DNA of 64,000 nucleotides from Planktothricoides sp. SR001. GTDB lineage: Bacteria > Cyanobacteriota > Cyanobacteriia > Cyanobacteriales > Laspinemataceae. This document shows positions 53,350 through 62,591 of the stretch, piece by piece (the stretch's first letter is position 1; the number at the start of each line of letters is the position of its first letter). A program made the translations under genes and the position numbers. The notes beneath the pieces are model-generated. The model saw nothing but the letters and a program-made list of their open reading frames with translations, had not been told where the DNA came from and searched no databases. Location: the NCBI RefSeq assembly GCF_001276715.1, contig NZ_LIUQ01000005.1:1-64000 (forward strand), in the 5' to 3' direction.

Positions 53350-54210
53350 TTAGATGCCATCAACACTACTGAGAAGACCGTAAAGTTCGGGACGGCGATC
53401 GCGGAAAAAGCCAAAAGCCGCCCTTGTCCGGGTAATTTCGGCGCGATCGAAGGTGGCGTAAATAATCCCCTCTTCGTCGGCACCTAATTCTGCCACTTTA
53501 TCCCCGAAGTGATTGGCAATAAAAGAATGACCGTAAAAAGTTTGTCCTTCTTCGGTGCCGATCCGGTTTGCAGCCACCACCGGGACAATATTCGCCACCG
53601 CATGACCAATCATCACCCGTTGCCAAGGGTCTTTAGTATTTAAATCCGCCTGTTGGGGTTCGCTGCCGATCGCCGTGGGATAAAGTAAGATATCTGCTCC
53701 CATGAGCACCATTGCTCTGGCACATTCGGGAAACCATTGATCCCAACAAATTCCTACCCCAATGGTGCCAAATCGGGTTGACCAAGCCCGAAATCCGGTA
53801 TTTCCCGGTCGGAAATAAAATTTTTCTTCATATCCTGGGCCATCGGGAATATGACTTTTGCGGTAAATCCCTAATAAAGACCCATCCGCATTCACGATCG
53901 CCACACTATTGTAATAAGACTGGCCGGCTTTTTCAAAAAAAGAAACCGGCACGACGACCCCTAATTCGGCGGCAATTTTCTGGAAATGATGAATGGTGGG
54001 ATGTCCTTCGACGGGATGCGCCCAGTCAAAAAATTTCTCGTGTTCTTCTTTACAAAAATAATGTCCTTCAAATAATTCTGAAGGTAAGATGACTTGAGCG
54101 CCTTTAGCTGCCGCTTCTCGGACTAATTCACTGATTTTTTTGACGTTGCGGTTGTGTTCTTCGGAATAGGATGTTTGAATGGCCGCTGTTTTGATGAGTT
54201 GAGGGTGCAT
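53350..54210 (-). CDS. aguB: N-carbamoylputrescine amidase
   Basis: 286 residues from ATG 54210 (a TTG at 54234 would add eight). Nitrilase superfamily with the Glu-Lys-Cys triad: Glu in LPSELFEGHYF, Lys in YRKSHIPDGPGYEEKFYF, Cys in GVGICWDQWFPECARAM. The segments EGHYFC and PGYEEKFYF are typical of AguB, which hydrolyses N-carbamoylputrescine to putrescine, CO2 and ammonia in the arginine/agmatine polyamine route. The partner agmatine deiminase (AguA) is not in the window. Cytoplasmic. Divergent from the helicase genes with about 100 bp between. Confidence 0.94.
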   Translation of the reverse strand: MHPQLIKTAAIQTSYSEEHNRNVKKISELVREAAAKGAQVILPSELFEGHYFCKEEHEKFFDWAHPVEGHPTIHHFQKIAAELGVVVPVSFFEKAGQSYYNSVAIVNADGSLLGIYRKSHIPDGPGYEEKFYFRPGNTGFRAWSTRFGTIGVGICWDQWFPECARAMVLMGADILLYPTAIGSEPQQADLNTKDPWQRVMIGHAVANIVPVVAANRIGTEEGQTFYGHSFIANHFGDKVAELGADEEGIIYATFDRAEITRTRAAFGFFRDRRPELYGLLSSVDGI

Positions 54211-54309
54211 AGATGTGTTTTTTGACTTGAGCAAAACTTATTCTAGCAAAACAATTGGTGGGCGATCGCATGGTAAACTAACAAAATAGCGATCACCAAG
54301 ATATTACCA

Positions 54310-57300
54310 ATGGATAAACAAAAACGGTATCAGGCCATCGAAGTGAGGAGATGGGATCTACTGCGAGAAAACGGCTACGGATTTTTGGTGGCAGAGGGGG
54401 GACAAAAAAAAGTGATTTTATCCCCTAAAAAATATCGAACATCAACTGAAGCTGGTGAAAAAATTTTTTTCCATTTTACTAACTTACCGCCAGAAATTCG
54501 ACATTGGTTTGCTCGTGATTATTTTGGAGAACCATTATTACCGACGGTTTCTTTTACCATTGGTCAAACAGACAAAGGAGAGGTAGCGGAAAACATTCGC
54601 TTAGAACCGCATCTCAATCGAGAAGTAATTTGGCGGCACAACGGTCAATTATTATCCCTGCAATTGGGGCGATCTGTGGAAAATTGGCCTGACGCTGATG
54701 CATCGGTTTTGGCAACCAGCGATTTTTGGATTTGTGAAGTCTTTAAAATTCTACCTGGTTGTGAATCAGGGGACGGTTATATCGCTCGCATCCAGCAAAA
54801 ATTTGTTTTGGGTGAGGACAAAATTACAGAGAAAGTTCATCCGTCATTGGCGGAAGATTTACAGTCCTATCTGATGAGTCAATTTAAGGATGGAATGCCT
54901 CAGATTTTTAATCAAGAATCTCTAGCCGATTTGGGCGATCGCCTACACCAACTGCACCATAGTTTTGCATTTCAGTTGCCTGTCACAGAGCGACATGTTT
55001 TGATTGACCGCTTAACCAAAATTTATGCAGATATTTTAACCGATGAACTGGTCAATCGACTTGCCCCATATTTGCCCGGTTTAGTAGATCTAATCTGGCA
55101 GCCAAAAAGCCAAAAATTGCCTTTATTGGCTCTAGATTTAGAGTCAAATGGAGAGACAATATGGGAATTTGCCCTAGTGGGACAAACCGGGGAATTATCT
55201 AATTTAACAAATCCTAGTGATCAGCAATTAAACAGCGAGCTTACTAAAATAAAACCGGGGCAAATTCTGGTTGGGCATAAGATTAAAGACTGGGATTTAT
55301 CGATTTTACGCAAAAAAGGCTGTGAAGTTGACCATTTTGAGGTGATGGACACCCTGGAAGAAGAAATGCAGCTAAATCCGTTGCGTTTATCCTATGCCCT
55401 AGATACTGCCCATACAGCGGTCAAAGATGCCCAGAAAACTCTGGCACTAGCCCGGAACCAATATCTGCGAAAATCAGGGCTGTCCGAAGTTCAAAAAAGC
55501 GCCAACCAAGAGGCGGATAGCTTTTTCTTGCGTTTTCCTGAAAACCATTGGCAAAAAGCGATTCCTTCATTGCTAAAAAGCGAAGGTAAGACTTTAATTA
55601 TTGGCCCTGATGAGTATGCTTATTTTCTCATGCTACCTCCAGTAGCTCAGGTGATTCAGCCTACGGCAAAACCCTGTAATTTTCACGGCAATGGTCAGAA
55701 ACTTTTTGAACGTTATGTGACAGAAATAGAAAAATTAGGCTATGGGGCGATCGCTGAACTAGCCCCTGGAATTTTGAGGCATCAATGGGAACTCAGCCAG
55801 GAAAAATCGGTGCCGGATATTCCACTAACAGTCAAAATTGTTTACTGTTCTGTTAAGAATTATCTGCAACCAGATATTATCAGCAAAATTAATCACTGGC
55901 AACCAGAAAACATCCATCTACTGTTCCCAGAAAGTTTTCCTTTACAGTCCCGGCAGTATATCCGCACTTTGAGCCAATATGAAGTAGAAGAAAAAATCCA
56001 CAAAACAGGTGGTTGGACGCGGTTTGCCGTGGGGCGTAGCTATGTTTCCTTGGAGAGTTTGGGCTTACAAATAGCAGATTTAGTCGATCGAAGTGACAAT
56101 ACTTACGGGTTAACTCGGTTCTGGTTAGAAAAAACCGTCCAGGGAGAAATTCAACTATGGGGATGCTGGAACGATCGGGATTTTGCCCAGCATTTAGGCC
56201 GGCATTTTGAGCGGACAATTATCCGTCATTCTATTGATCATCAACCCCAGACTACTTGGCTGTTGCCAATTATCGGCGATCGTGAAACTGAACCATTAAG
56301 CGACTTTCGACTGACTCCAGAAACCCCCTACCGGGCAGATTATTGGGCTGCCCTATTGCCACTGATTGACTATTACTCTCAGCAGGGCGATCGGATAATT
56401 TTAGCCGTGAATGAATCCGCAGAAATTCCTCAAATAGAAAATTTCTTGCTAGACCTCTGTAGCGGCGGTAAATTAAAGTTTGAAAGTATTGAAAATTTAG
56501 CAAATAATCAAGATAACCTGCGGATCAAAATTAGGCAGTTAATTCGGCAAGAAAACATCATCTTAATCATCCCCATGCAGCGATTAGAAGCCAGCATCCG
56601 GGAATTACAAGTAGAAAATTTAACTGCCAACGCACCCAGAAACTTTGACTGGCGTAAACTCACGATTATTTTAGAGTCTTTGCCGGTTAACCTCATTCCA
56701 GTATGGCAATTAAAATCATCAGATTGGTCTCTCGAAAGTTATCGAGAAGAATTAGAAGATTCTATGGAGAATGAGCAGAACCCGGACGGAGAATTTGATG
56801 ATGAAGCATTAGAGGATGAAGAGCAAACAACTGAAAAAGAAGCAGAAGCGAATAGTGACCAAGAAAGCGATCGCCTTTTTTGTTTAGAAGATAAAGTCGC
56901 AGGTTGCATTTCAGTGCTGCAAAAAATTGGCTTCTGGCTTTCTGACAGTTGCCCCATCCGTTTAGTTTGCCTCGACCCTCGGTTAAAAGCGGCAAATTTT
57001 ACAGCGACTAAAGACTGGTTAAAACGAGATAGTATTACTCAACTACAAACAATTGATGGAGTGACAGAAACAGCCAAACGTTATTTTCACCAGCCAGGAA
57101 AGTTGAAGTTTTCTCAACTGGATGAAAACCAATGGAAAGAGGCGATCGCTCAAGCATTTTTGTTCGGTTCTACCCTCAGAGATGAGCAAGTTGAATACTT
57201 GAAAAATATCATGCCCCGTGAACTTGACCATCAATTTATTAGTTTGCCCACCGGTGGGGGGAAGTCGATTATTTTTCAAGCCCCGGCACTTTATCGAGGC

Positions 57301-57753
57301 TATTCTACTCACCGTTTAACCGTGGTGATTTCACCGTTGAAAGCCCTGATTAAAGACCAAGAGCGATCGCTTTGGGAAAAAGGATTTATTAGCACTGTTA
57401 TTGGGCTAACTGGGGATATGACCCGCGAAGAAATAGAAGATAGTTATCGGCAAATTCGAGGCGGAGAATGCTTACTATTATACACTGCGCCAGAGCGGTT
57501 TAGAAGTAAAAGATTTCGGGCAGTTTTAGCCGAACGTTTTAACCGTGACAACTCTGGGCCAGAATATTGGGTTTTTGACGAAGCCCACTGTCTTTCTATG
57601 TGGGGGCTTGATTTTCGCCCGGACTATTTCTATGCCGCCAAGTTTGTTACACAGCAAAGGGAAAACGGCATAAATTCGCCGATTTTACTCCTATCTGCTA
57701 CTCTCAACGAACAGGTAATTGGTGATTTGCAAACAACTCTTAACCTCAAGTAA
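54310..57753 (+). CDS. N-terminal half of exonuclease-RecQ helicase (split gene, part 1)
   Basis: 1147 residues. Residues 1-100 look like a cold-shock-type OB fold (NGYGFLVAEGG, KIFFHFTNL, VSFTIGQTDKGEVAENIRL). A DEDDh exonuclease follows (about 270-395): Exo I LALDLESNG, Exo II GHKIKDWDLSIL, Exo III AHTAVKDAQKTLALA. A long region without clear motifs precedes helicase lobe 1 (about 950-1147): SLPTGGGKSIIFQAP, VISPLKALIKDQ, YWVFDEAHCLSMWGLDFRPDY (RecQ aromatic loop) and LLLSATLNEQ. The frame stops right after lobe 1; lobe 2 begins in the next gene in another frame. WRN-like in combining exonuclease and RecQ. Either a frameshifted gene or a two-subunit helicase. Confidence 0.88.
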   Translation: MDKQKRYQAIEVRRWDLLRENGYGFLVAEGGQKKVILSPKKYRTSTEAGEKIFFHFTNLPPEIRHWFARDYFGEPLLPTVSFTIGQTDKGEVAENIRLEPHLNREVIWRHNGQLLSLQLGRSVENWPDADASVLATSDFWICEVFKILPGCESGDGYIARIQQKFVLGEDKITEKVHPSLAEDLQSYLMSQFKDGMPQIFNQESLADLGDRLHQLHHSFAFQLPVTERHVLIDRLTKIYADILTDELVNRLAPYLPGLVDLIWQPKSQKLPLLALDLESNGETIWEFALVGQTGELSNLTNPSDQQLNSELTKIKPGQILVGHKIKDWDLSILRKKGCEVDHFEVMDTLEEEMQLNPLRLSYALDTAHTAVKDAQKTLALARNQYLRKSGLSEVQKSANQEADSFFLRFPENHWQKAIPSLLKSEGKTLIIGPDEYAYFLMLPPVAQVIQPTAKPCNFHGNGQKLFERYVTEIEKLGYGAIAELAPGILRHQWELSQEKSVPDIPLTVKIVYCSVKNYLQPDIISKINHWQPENIHLLFPESFPLQSRQYIRTLSQYEVEEKIHKTGGWTRFAVGRSYVSLESLGLQIADLVDRSDNTYGLTRFWLEKTVQGEIQLWGCWNDRDFAQHLGRHFERTIIRHSIDHQPQTTWLLPIIGDRETEPLSDFRLTPETPYRADYWAALLPLIDYYSQQGDRIILAVNESAEIPQIENFLLDLCSGGKLKFESIENLANNQDNLRIKIRQLIRQENIILIIPMQRLEASIRELQVENLTANAPRNFDWRKLTIILESLPVNLIPVWQLKSSDWSLESYREELEDSMENEQNPDGEFDDEALEDEEQTTEKEAEANSDQESDRLFCLEDKVAGCISVLQKIGFWLSDSCPIRLVCLDPRLKAANFTATKDWLKRDSITQLQTIDGVTETAKRYFHQPGKLKFSQLDENQWKEAIAQAFLFGSTLRDEQVEYLKNIMPRELDHQFISLPTGGGKSIIFQAPALYRGYSTHRLTVVISPLKALIKDQERSLWEKGFISTVIGLTGDMTREEIEDSYRQIRGGECLLLYTAPERFRSKRFRAVLAERFNRDNSGPEYWVFDEAHCLSMWGLDFRPDYFYAAKFVTQQRENGINSPILLLSATLNEQVIGDLQTTLNLK

Positions 57754-57764
57754 AATTAGATATG
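57744..57764 (+). other. Frame junction between the two helicase ORFs
   Basis: The first frame stops at 57751-57753 (TAA) and has three more stops within 25 bases. The second frame is open from 57744, with ATG at 57762 and 57768. So both frames overlap for only 9-10 bases, and a single -1 (or +2) shift there would join lobe 1 to lobe 2. No classical XXXYYYZ slippery heptamer and no good ribosome binding site for ATG 57762 are visible. Confidence 0.75.
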
Positions 57765-60700
57765 AAAATGAATCCATATATTCCCGTTCAAGATTATCAC
57801 TCTCTGGAATTTCACAAAATTCCCGAAGAGCAAAACCACGATTCCTATGCTCTAGAAAAAATTCGCGATATTCTAATGGCTGAGATGAATCCTCAACTCA
57901 GTCGTGGGATTATTTTTCTGAATAATCGCCGGAAATGTGAGGAATACGCGGAGGAATTGGATCGGGCATTTGCTAAACTAGGACGAGATGATTTGGGCGT
58001 GGGGTTTTACCATGCTGGTATGGCCGCAGAAGACCGTTCGCTCACCGAGGCAGACTTCCGAAATGGCGAAATAGTAGTGATTTTTGCTACGAAAGCATTT
58101 GGCATGGGAGTTGATATTCCCAATATCCATTTTGTGTTTCATCAACGTCCACCGAGTAATCTAGAAAATTACTTGCAAGAAATTGGTCGAGCGGGCAGAG
58201 ATGCCACCAGTCGCCAAGAAGCTGGTATAGAAAAAGTTCGCTGCGTTTTATTTTATAATGCGGACAGTTTTGCTAAGGCGAAAACCACTATGCAAAAGCA
58301 TCGCTTACACTGGAGTGATATCGAGTCCATGCGGGTGGCGATCGCCCAATATCGCCAACAACAAGCCAACCCCAATGATTTTATTATTCCGGTGGATTTG
58401 ATTAAAGAATCCAACGAACTGAAAGAGAAAAAAAATCCCCAAAACACCCAACGGATGCTTTTACATTGGTTGGAAAAATTGGGCAAAATTACCCTGGGCG
58501 ATCGCGTAGTTTCTCATCTTAATCTTTCCCTAGGTGCAGCTTCTAATTTATCCTCTCCTTTAGCTAAACTGGTACAAGAAAAAGGGGGCACCCGCGAAAA
58601 AACGGTCAGCATTCTGATTTCCCAAATTCAGGAAACTTTACACCTAAACAGTACCAGTCAGGTTTTGACCGCTGTACTCCAAGCACACAAACAAGGAGAA
58701 ATCCGATTTCAGCGTAACCTCCGCATTAAAATGACCAAATTTGGCATTGAGGAGGCAGAAAACAAGTCTTATAAATTGTATTACCTTGCCCATATAGAAC
58801 TCAAGAAATTATCCTTACATTGGCAGGATAAACAGAAAGTATCCGCCAATAACTTATCTTTTACGAACCAAGGCGATCGCCTGGGAAAATCATGGCCAAA
58901 AATGGTGCGGTTGCTGAACCGATTAAACGGAATTCGCCTCAAAAGCAAGTCTGGGGGAGTTCACGAAATTAGCATCCGGGGGAAAAACTCAGAAAGTTGG
59001 CGGTATGAATTAGAGGCAATCCAGGAACTATGCCCGAAAATTTTATCAGCCATTCAAGAAAAACACGAACAACAAGAAACGATTAACTTAGGGGATTTGA
59101 TGGCTTTGAGTACCATAGAAAACTCCGATTTATTAAAAGCTGCCCTGAGTTGGTTGCGGGATTTGGGCTATATCAGATATGAGCAGGATTTTATTCCGAC
59201 TTCTTTGGAACTGCATATCAATGATGAGCAATTTATGTCAGCGATTGTTGACCCATCGATAAGTGGATTAGATCGAAAAGTTCAACAAGAATTTGAAAAT
59301 TACCACCTTTTGAATGAATGGCGGTTAAATGCCTTAGTTGCCTTAACAGAAATTACCGATTTTGCCCAACAAACCAGTTTTATTCAGGAATATTTTGCTT
59401 GCAAAAATGTTGAGGCAATTGAAGACTTGATTTTGAATAAATTGCCGGGTAACAGTTGGGTTGCCAGTCAACTGCGCCTTGAGGCTTTTGACCAAAAAAT
59501 GAATCAGCTTAACCCTGAACAAAGGCAAATGGTTGAAGCTTGCGTGAAGAAATCTTTGATTGTTGCCGCCGGACCGGGGACGGGCAAAACTCGGACTTTA
59601 TTGCTATGCGTGGCTAATTTAATTGTGCAGCACAGGGAAAATCCTGATGATATTTTGGTGCTGGCTTATAATACGGCGGTGGTGGCCGAATTGCGATCGG
59701 GTCTTAACCGTTTACTGCGGGATTTGGGATATGCCAGTTCATACAATAGTCTGCATATTTATACCTTTCATGGTTATGTTCGCCGTACCTTGGGCGATCG
59801 CCTCCCCAAAAAATGCGAGTTGGAAAAATATCCCGCAGAATATTTAACTATTACCAAAGTTAATAAAAGCCTACTCAGACCCAATGGACGGGAGGCACCC
59901 CACTATATTTTCATTGACGAGTATCAAGATATTAACGACCAACGTTATCAAATGCTGCTGCGGATTAAAGGTGACAATACTCACCTAATTGCGATCGGTG
60001 ACGATGACCAAAGCATCTACGGTTATGAGCGGAAAAATACCGGAGAACCAATGTCATCTGCTCCTTATTTTAAGCGGTTTGAAACCGACTTTCAAGCCCA
60101 GTGGCACAATTTGACTATCAACTATCGTTCGGGAACTGAAATATTAAATAAAGCCGAACGATATATCCGAAGAAATAGCGATCGCTTGCGACAAGCGCCC
60201 TTAAAACCTGGGCGAGCAAACTCAGTCGGAGAATTCATCATATCCAAACTCAACCAAGAGAACTTTCTGGAACAGATTATAGACATTACAGACCATATCT
60301 TGAATCAGCATACATTTTCTTCCATCGCGATTTTGTTCCGCACCAATGCCGAACTTTACCGGATTTTAGGAGCATTTAAAAAGCACTTTGAAAACAAAGC
60401 ACAAATTCGGGTTCAAGGGGGAAAAGAGAAATTTGCCACTTTACGTCAAATAGCCTTTGTGCTAGATAAACTTCAGAACGAATCAGAACGCTTAATTGCT
60501 TCTTTCAAGGGATATTTCTTGAAATATATTCGTAAACTTGCCCACAAGTGCTATATTCAGTCAAACAGAACTTGGAACGATAATTGTTACTATTGGCTGG
60601 CCGCCGCCGCTTGGTATTTTGAGACTAACGCTTCTCGTAATAGCACCGTGGCTGAATTTATCGAATATATTCAGGATATGCGCGATATCAGCGAATTGCT

Positions 60701-61508
60701 TCTCTTGTATAAGCAATATCAAGAGTGGCGTTTTAGCTTAGGAGAAGTAAAACAATTCAAACCTAATATTACTCTTACCACAATTCATAAAATAATAATC
60801 CTTTCCACAATTCATAAAATCAAAGGATTAGAATTTGATGCTGTGGTAATTCCCGCAGCAGATTGCAACCAGAACATTTTCGGCCAAGATAAGATAGAAG
60901 AAGAACGGCGACTGCGGTATGTTGGGATGAGCCGCGCCCGAGACTATTTGCATCTAATTGTCGGATCGCGGGAAGAAAAGTTATACAGAGGAGAGAATAT
61001 TCGCGAACAAGAAAACCCGAAAATCGGCTTAAAGTTTGATTCAGGGTATGGCTATGCTACAAATAATAACGAGGGGGGCAAAGGAATGTTCACTCTGTTC
61101 AAATTTGCTGAAGATAAGTATGCCCAGCAATACACCAATTATATTCTGACTCAGGGAACGGCTAAAAGATTGCAGGATCTTATTTTGTGGAATATCGGGG
61201 ATGGCGATGAACTGGAATTACATTGGCAGGAATCTGGTTCTCATTATCATCTTTATTATCCAAAATTAAAAACCAACATTGGCGGCGTAACGTCCGCTAA
61301 CTCTAGGCATATTCGCAAATGGTTTGAAAGTAAAGGATTGCCGTTCAATTCTTTGGTCGGTATTCGTGTCACCAATATATCACGGTTTCCGGTTGCTGAA
61401 CCAGGAGAAAAAGGGTATGAATTCAACGATAAGCTTTGTGAATTTGTGAAGCAACAAGGATACTATTACATTGTGGACTGTGCCGGATATTTGCAACCAA
61501 GCCATTAA
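57762..61508 (+). CDS. RecQ lobe 2 fused to a UvrD/Rep-type helicase (split gene, part 2)
   Basis: 1248 residues. RecQ lobe 2 at about 40-160: RGIIFLNNRRKCEEYAEEL, VGFYHAGM, ATKAFGMGVDIP (motif V) and QEIGRAGRD (motif VI). A middle region (about 160-580) has winged-helix-like segments. A full SF1 UvrD/Rep helicase follows: Walker A AAGPGTGKTRTLLL (about 600-612), FIDEYQDIND (II), GDDDQSIYGYE (III), INYRSGTEILN (IV), TIHKIKGLEFDAVVIP (V) and RYVGMSRARDYLHL (VI). A 27-bp duplication just before motif V adds nine residues. It lacks RecQ lobe 1, which is in the preceding ORF. Role: DNA unwinding in repair or defence. Confidence 0.88.
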   Translation: MKMNPYIPVQDYHSLEFHKIPEEQNHDSYALEKIRDILMAEMNPQLSRGIIFLNNRRKCEEYAEELDRAFAKLGRDDLGVGFYHAGMAAEDRSLTEADFRNGEIVVIFATKAFGMGVDIPNIHFVFHQRPPSNLENYLQEIGRAGRDATSRQEAGIEKVRCVLFYNADSFAKAKTTMQKHRLHWSDIESMRVAIAQYRQQQANPNDFIIPVDLIKESNELKEKKNPQNTQRMLLHWLEKLGKITLGDRVVSHLNLSLGAASNLSSPLAKLVQEKGGTREKTVSILISQIQETLHLNSTSQVLTAVLQAHKQGEIRFQRNLRIKMTKFGIEEAENKSYKLYYLAHIELKKLSLHWQDKQKVSANNLSFTNQGDRLGKSWPKMVRLLNRLNGIRLKSKSGGVHEISIRGKNSESWRYELEAIQELCPKILSAIQEKHEQQETINLGDLMALSTIENSDLLKAALSWLRDLGYIRYEQDFIPTSLELHINDEQFMSAIVDPSISGLDRKVQQEFENYHLLNEWRLNALVALTEITDFAQQTSFIQEYFACKNVEAIEDLILNKLPGNSWVASQLRLEAFDQKMNQLNPEQRQMVEACVKKSLIVAAGPGTGKTRTLLLCVANLIVQHRENPDDILVLAYNTAVVAELRSGLNRLLRDLGYASSYNSLHIYTFHGYVRRTLGDRLPKKCELEKYPAEYLTITKVNKSLLRPNGREAPHYIFIDEYQDINDQRYQMLLRIKGDNTHLIAIGDDDQSIYGYERKNTGEPMSSAPYFKRFETDFQAQWHNLTINYRSGTEILNKAERYIRRNSDRLRQAPLKPGRANSVGEFIISKLNQENFLEQIIDITDHILNQHTFSSIAILFRTNAELYRILGAFKKHFENKAQIRVQGGKEKFATLRQIAFVLDKLQNESERLIASFKGYFLKYIRKLAHKCYIQSNRTWNDNCYYWLAAAAWYFETNASRNSTVAEFIEYIQDMRDISELLLLYKQYQEWRFSLGEVKQFKPNITLTTIHKIIILSTIHKIKGLEFDAVVIPAADCNQNIFGQDKIEEERRLRYVGMSRARDYLHLIVGSREEKLYRGENIREQENPKIGLKFDSGYGYATNNNEGGKGMFTLFKFAEDKYAQQYTNYILTQGTAKRLQDLILWNIGDGDELELHWQESGSHYHLYYPKLKTNIGGVTSANSRHIRKWFESKGLPFNSLVGIRVTNISRFPVAEPGEKGYEFNDKLCEFVKQQGYYYIVDCAGYLQPSH
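60778..60831 (+). repeat. 27-bp in-frame tandem duplication in UvrD motif V region
   Basis: CCACAATTCATAAAAT at 60778 recurs at 60805, giving TIHKI twice. Only the second copy continues into KGLEFD. Confidence 0.92.
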
Positions 61509-61709
61509 TCTGAAAATGAATACATACCTTTTTAATCCTGATATTAAAACTGATTTTTTGCTCGAATAAATACGTCAAGCATTAAAAGGTTTATTTTTCA
61601 GGTTGGCTCGCTTATGCCAACTAAAATCAGGACACGGCATTGCCGTGTCCCTAGGTTTATGTTAATTTAGGAATTGCGTTTTTATGATTCAATGGTATCC
61701 CTAAAAAAT
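61509..61709. other. Convergent spacer with GGACACGG palindrome
   Basis: 201 bp between the helicase (plus) and methyltransferase (minus) stops. It holds a palindrome GGACACGGCATTGCCGTGTC (from 61629), possibly a bidirectional terminator. Confidence 0.6.
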
Positions 61710-62588
61710 TTACTCTGACTTAAAGCCGCTGAATATAAATGTATTGAGAAACCCGGTAGAATAATAATTATGATTCTGGATTTCAGAGACGATCAATTCA
61801 GCGAGAAATTTGGCAGATTCGAGTCCTTCAGCAATAATCTGGTCATTACCTCCCCCAGCCATAATCATTTCAGCGGTTTCTGGCTTCCTATATTCCATGA
61901 GGATATCTTCAACACTAATCGAGTCATCACTTTTTGAATCATAAACTCGATCATTTTGATAAACGGCTATTTTTTCTAAGCCAACCTGCTGAAATAGAGC
62001 CGGTAAATAAGCACCTATATTATGATCTCCTTTGCCTTTTGCTCTGATTCCTTGATGAAAGTATGACCAAAACTGAAAAAGAGAAGTTTGATGTTCAACC
62101 GATAAGCTGTTGATCAAGGAACTAAATTCTAAGCGATTAAGTAAATTTATGGGTTCCACTGCTAAGATTAGTCCACCTGGTTTAGCAATCCGTTTCATTT
62201 CTGCTAAGACTTTTTTCGGATCGTAGCAGTGCATCAGTAATGTTTGACAAGTTACTAAATCAAAACTATTACTGGGTAAGCTGAGGTTATGGGCATCATC
62301 TTGAATAAAATGTAATTCAGAAAACTCCACTTCTTTTTGGATGTTCTTAAAAGTTTCTTTCGCTTTTTCAATCCAAAAATATTCAATATCAACCCCCACA
62401 AAACGTAAGGGTTGAGAGAGAAATGGAATTAAGAGGCGTGACCAATGCGCCAACCCTATACCTATATCCGCAATACTATTAATTTGGGATAGATTGAACC
62501 TTTTAGCCAAAAGTTCCAGAAAATCTGGATTCCACCATTCAAAGCGATAGTCCTGAAGATACTGATAAGAATGTATTTTTTCGCTCAT
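61710..62588 (-). CDS. Class I SAM-dependent methyltransferase
   Basis: 292 residues with a Rossmann-type methyltransferase domain: motif I IADIGIGLAHWSRLL, acidic end of strand two FVGVDIEYFW, motif II region FIQDDAHNLSLPSNSFDLVTCQTLL, post-motif LAEMKRIAKPGGLILAVEP. The C-terminal 110 residues form a helical cap. It resembles Methyltransf_11/25-type small-molecule or peptide methyltransferases. It starts 3 bp after the HExxH gene stop, so the two are co-translated. The target is unknown; with the HExxH protein, methylation of a ribosomal peptide is one possibility. Confidence 0.9.
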   Translation of the reverse strand: MSEKIHSYQYLQDYRFEWWNPDFLELLAKRFNLSQINSIADIGIGLAHWSRLLIPFLSQPLRFVGVDIEYFWIEKAKETFKNIQKEVEFSELHFIQDDAHNLSLPSNSFDLVTCQTLLMHCYDPKKVLAEMKRIAKPGGLILAVEPINLLNRLEFSSLINSLSVEHQTSLFQFWSYFHQGIRAKGKGDHNIGAYLPALFQQVGLEKIAVYQNDRVYDSKSDDSISVEDILMEYRKPETAEMIMAGGGNDQIIAEGLESAKFLAELIVSEIQNHNYYSTGFLNTFIFSGFKSE

Positions 62589-62591
62589 ACC

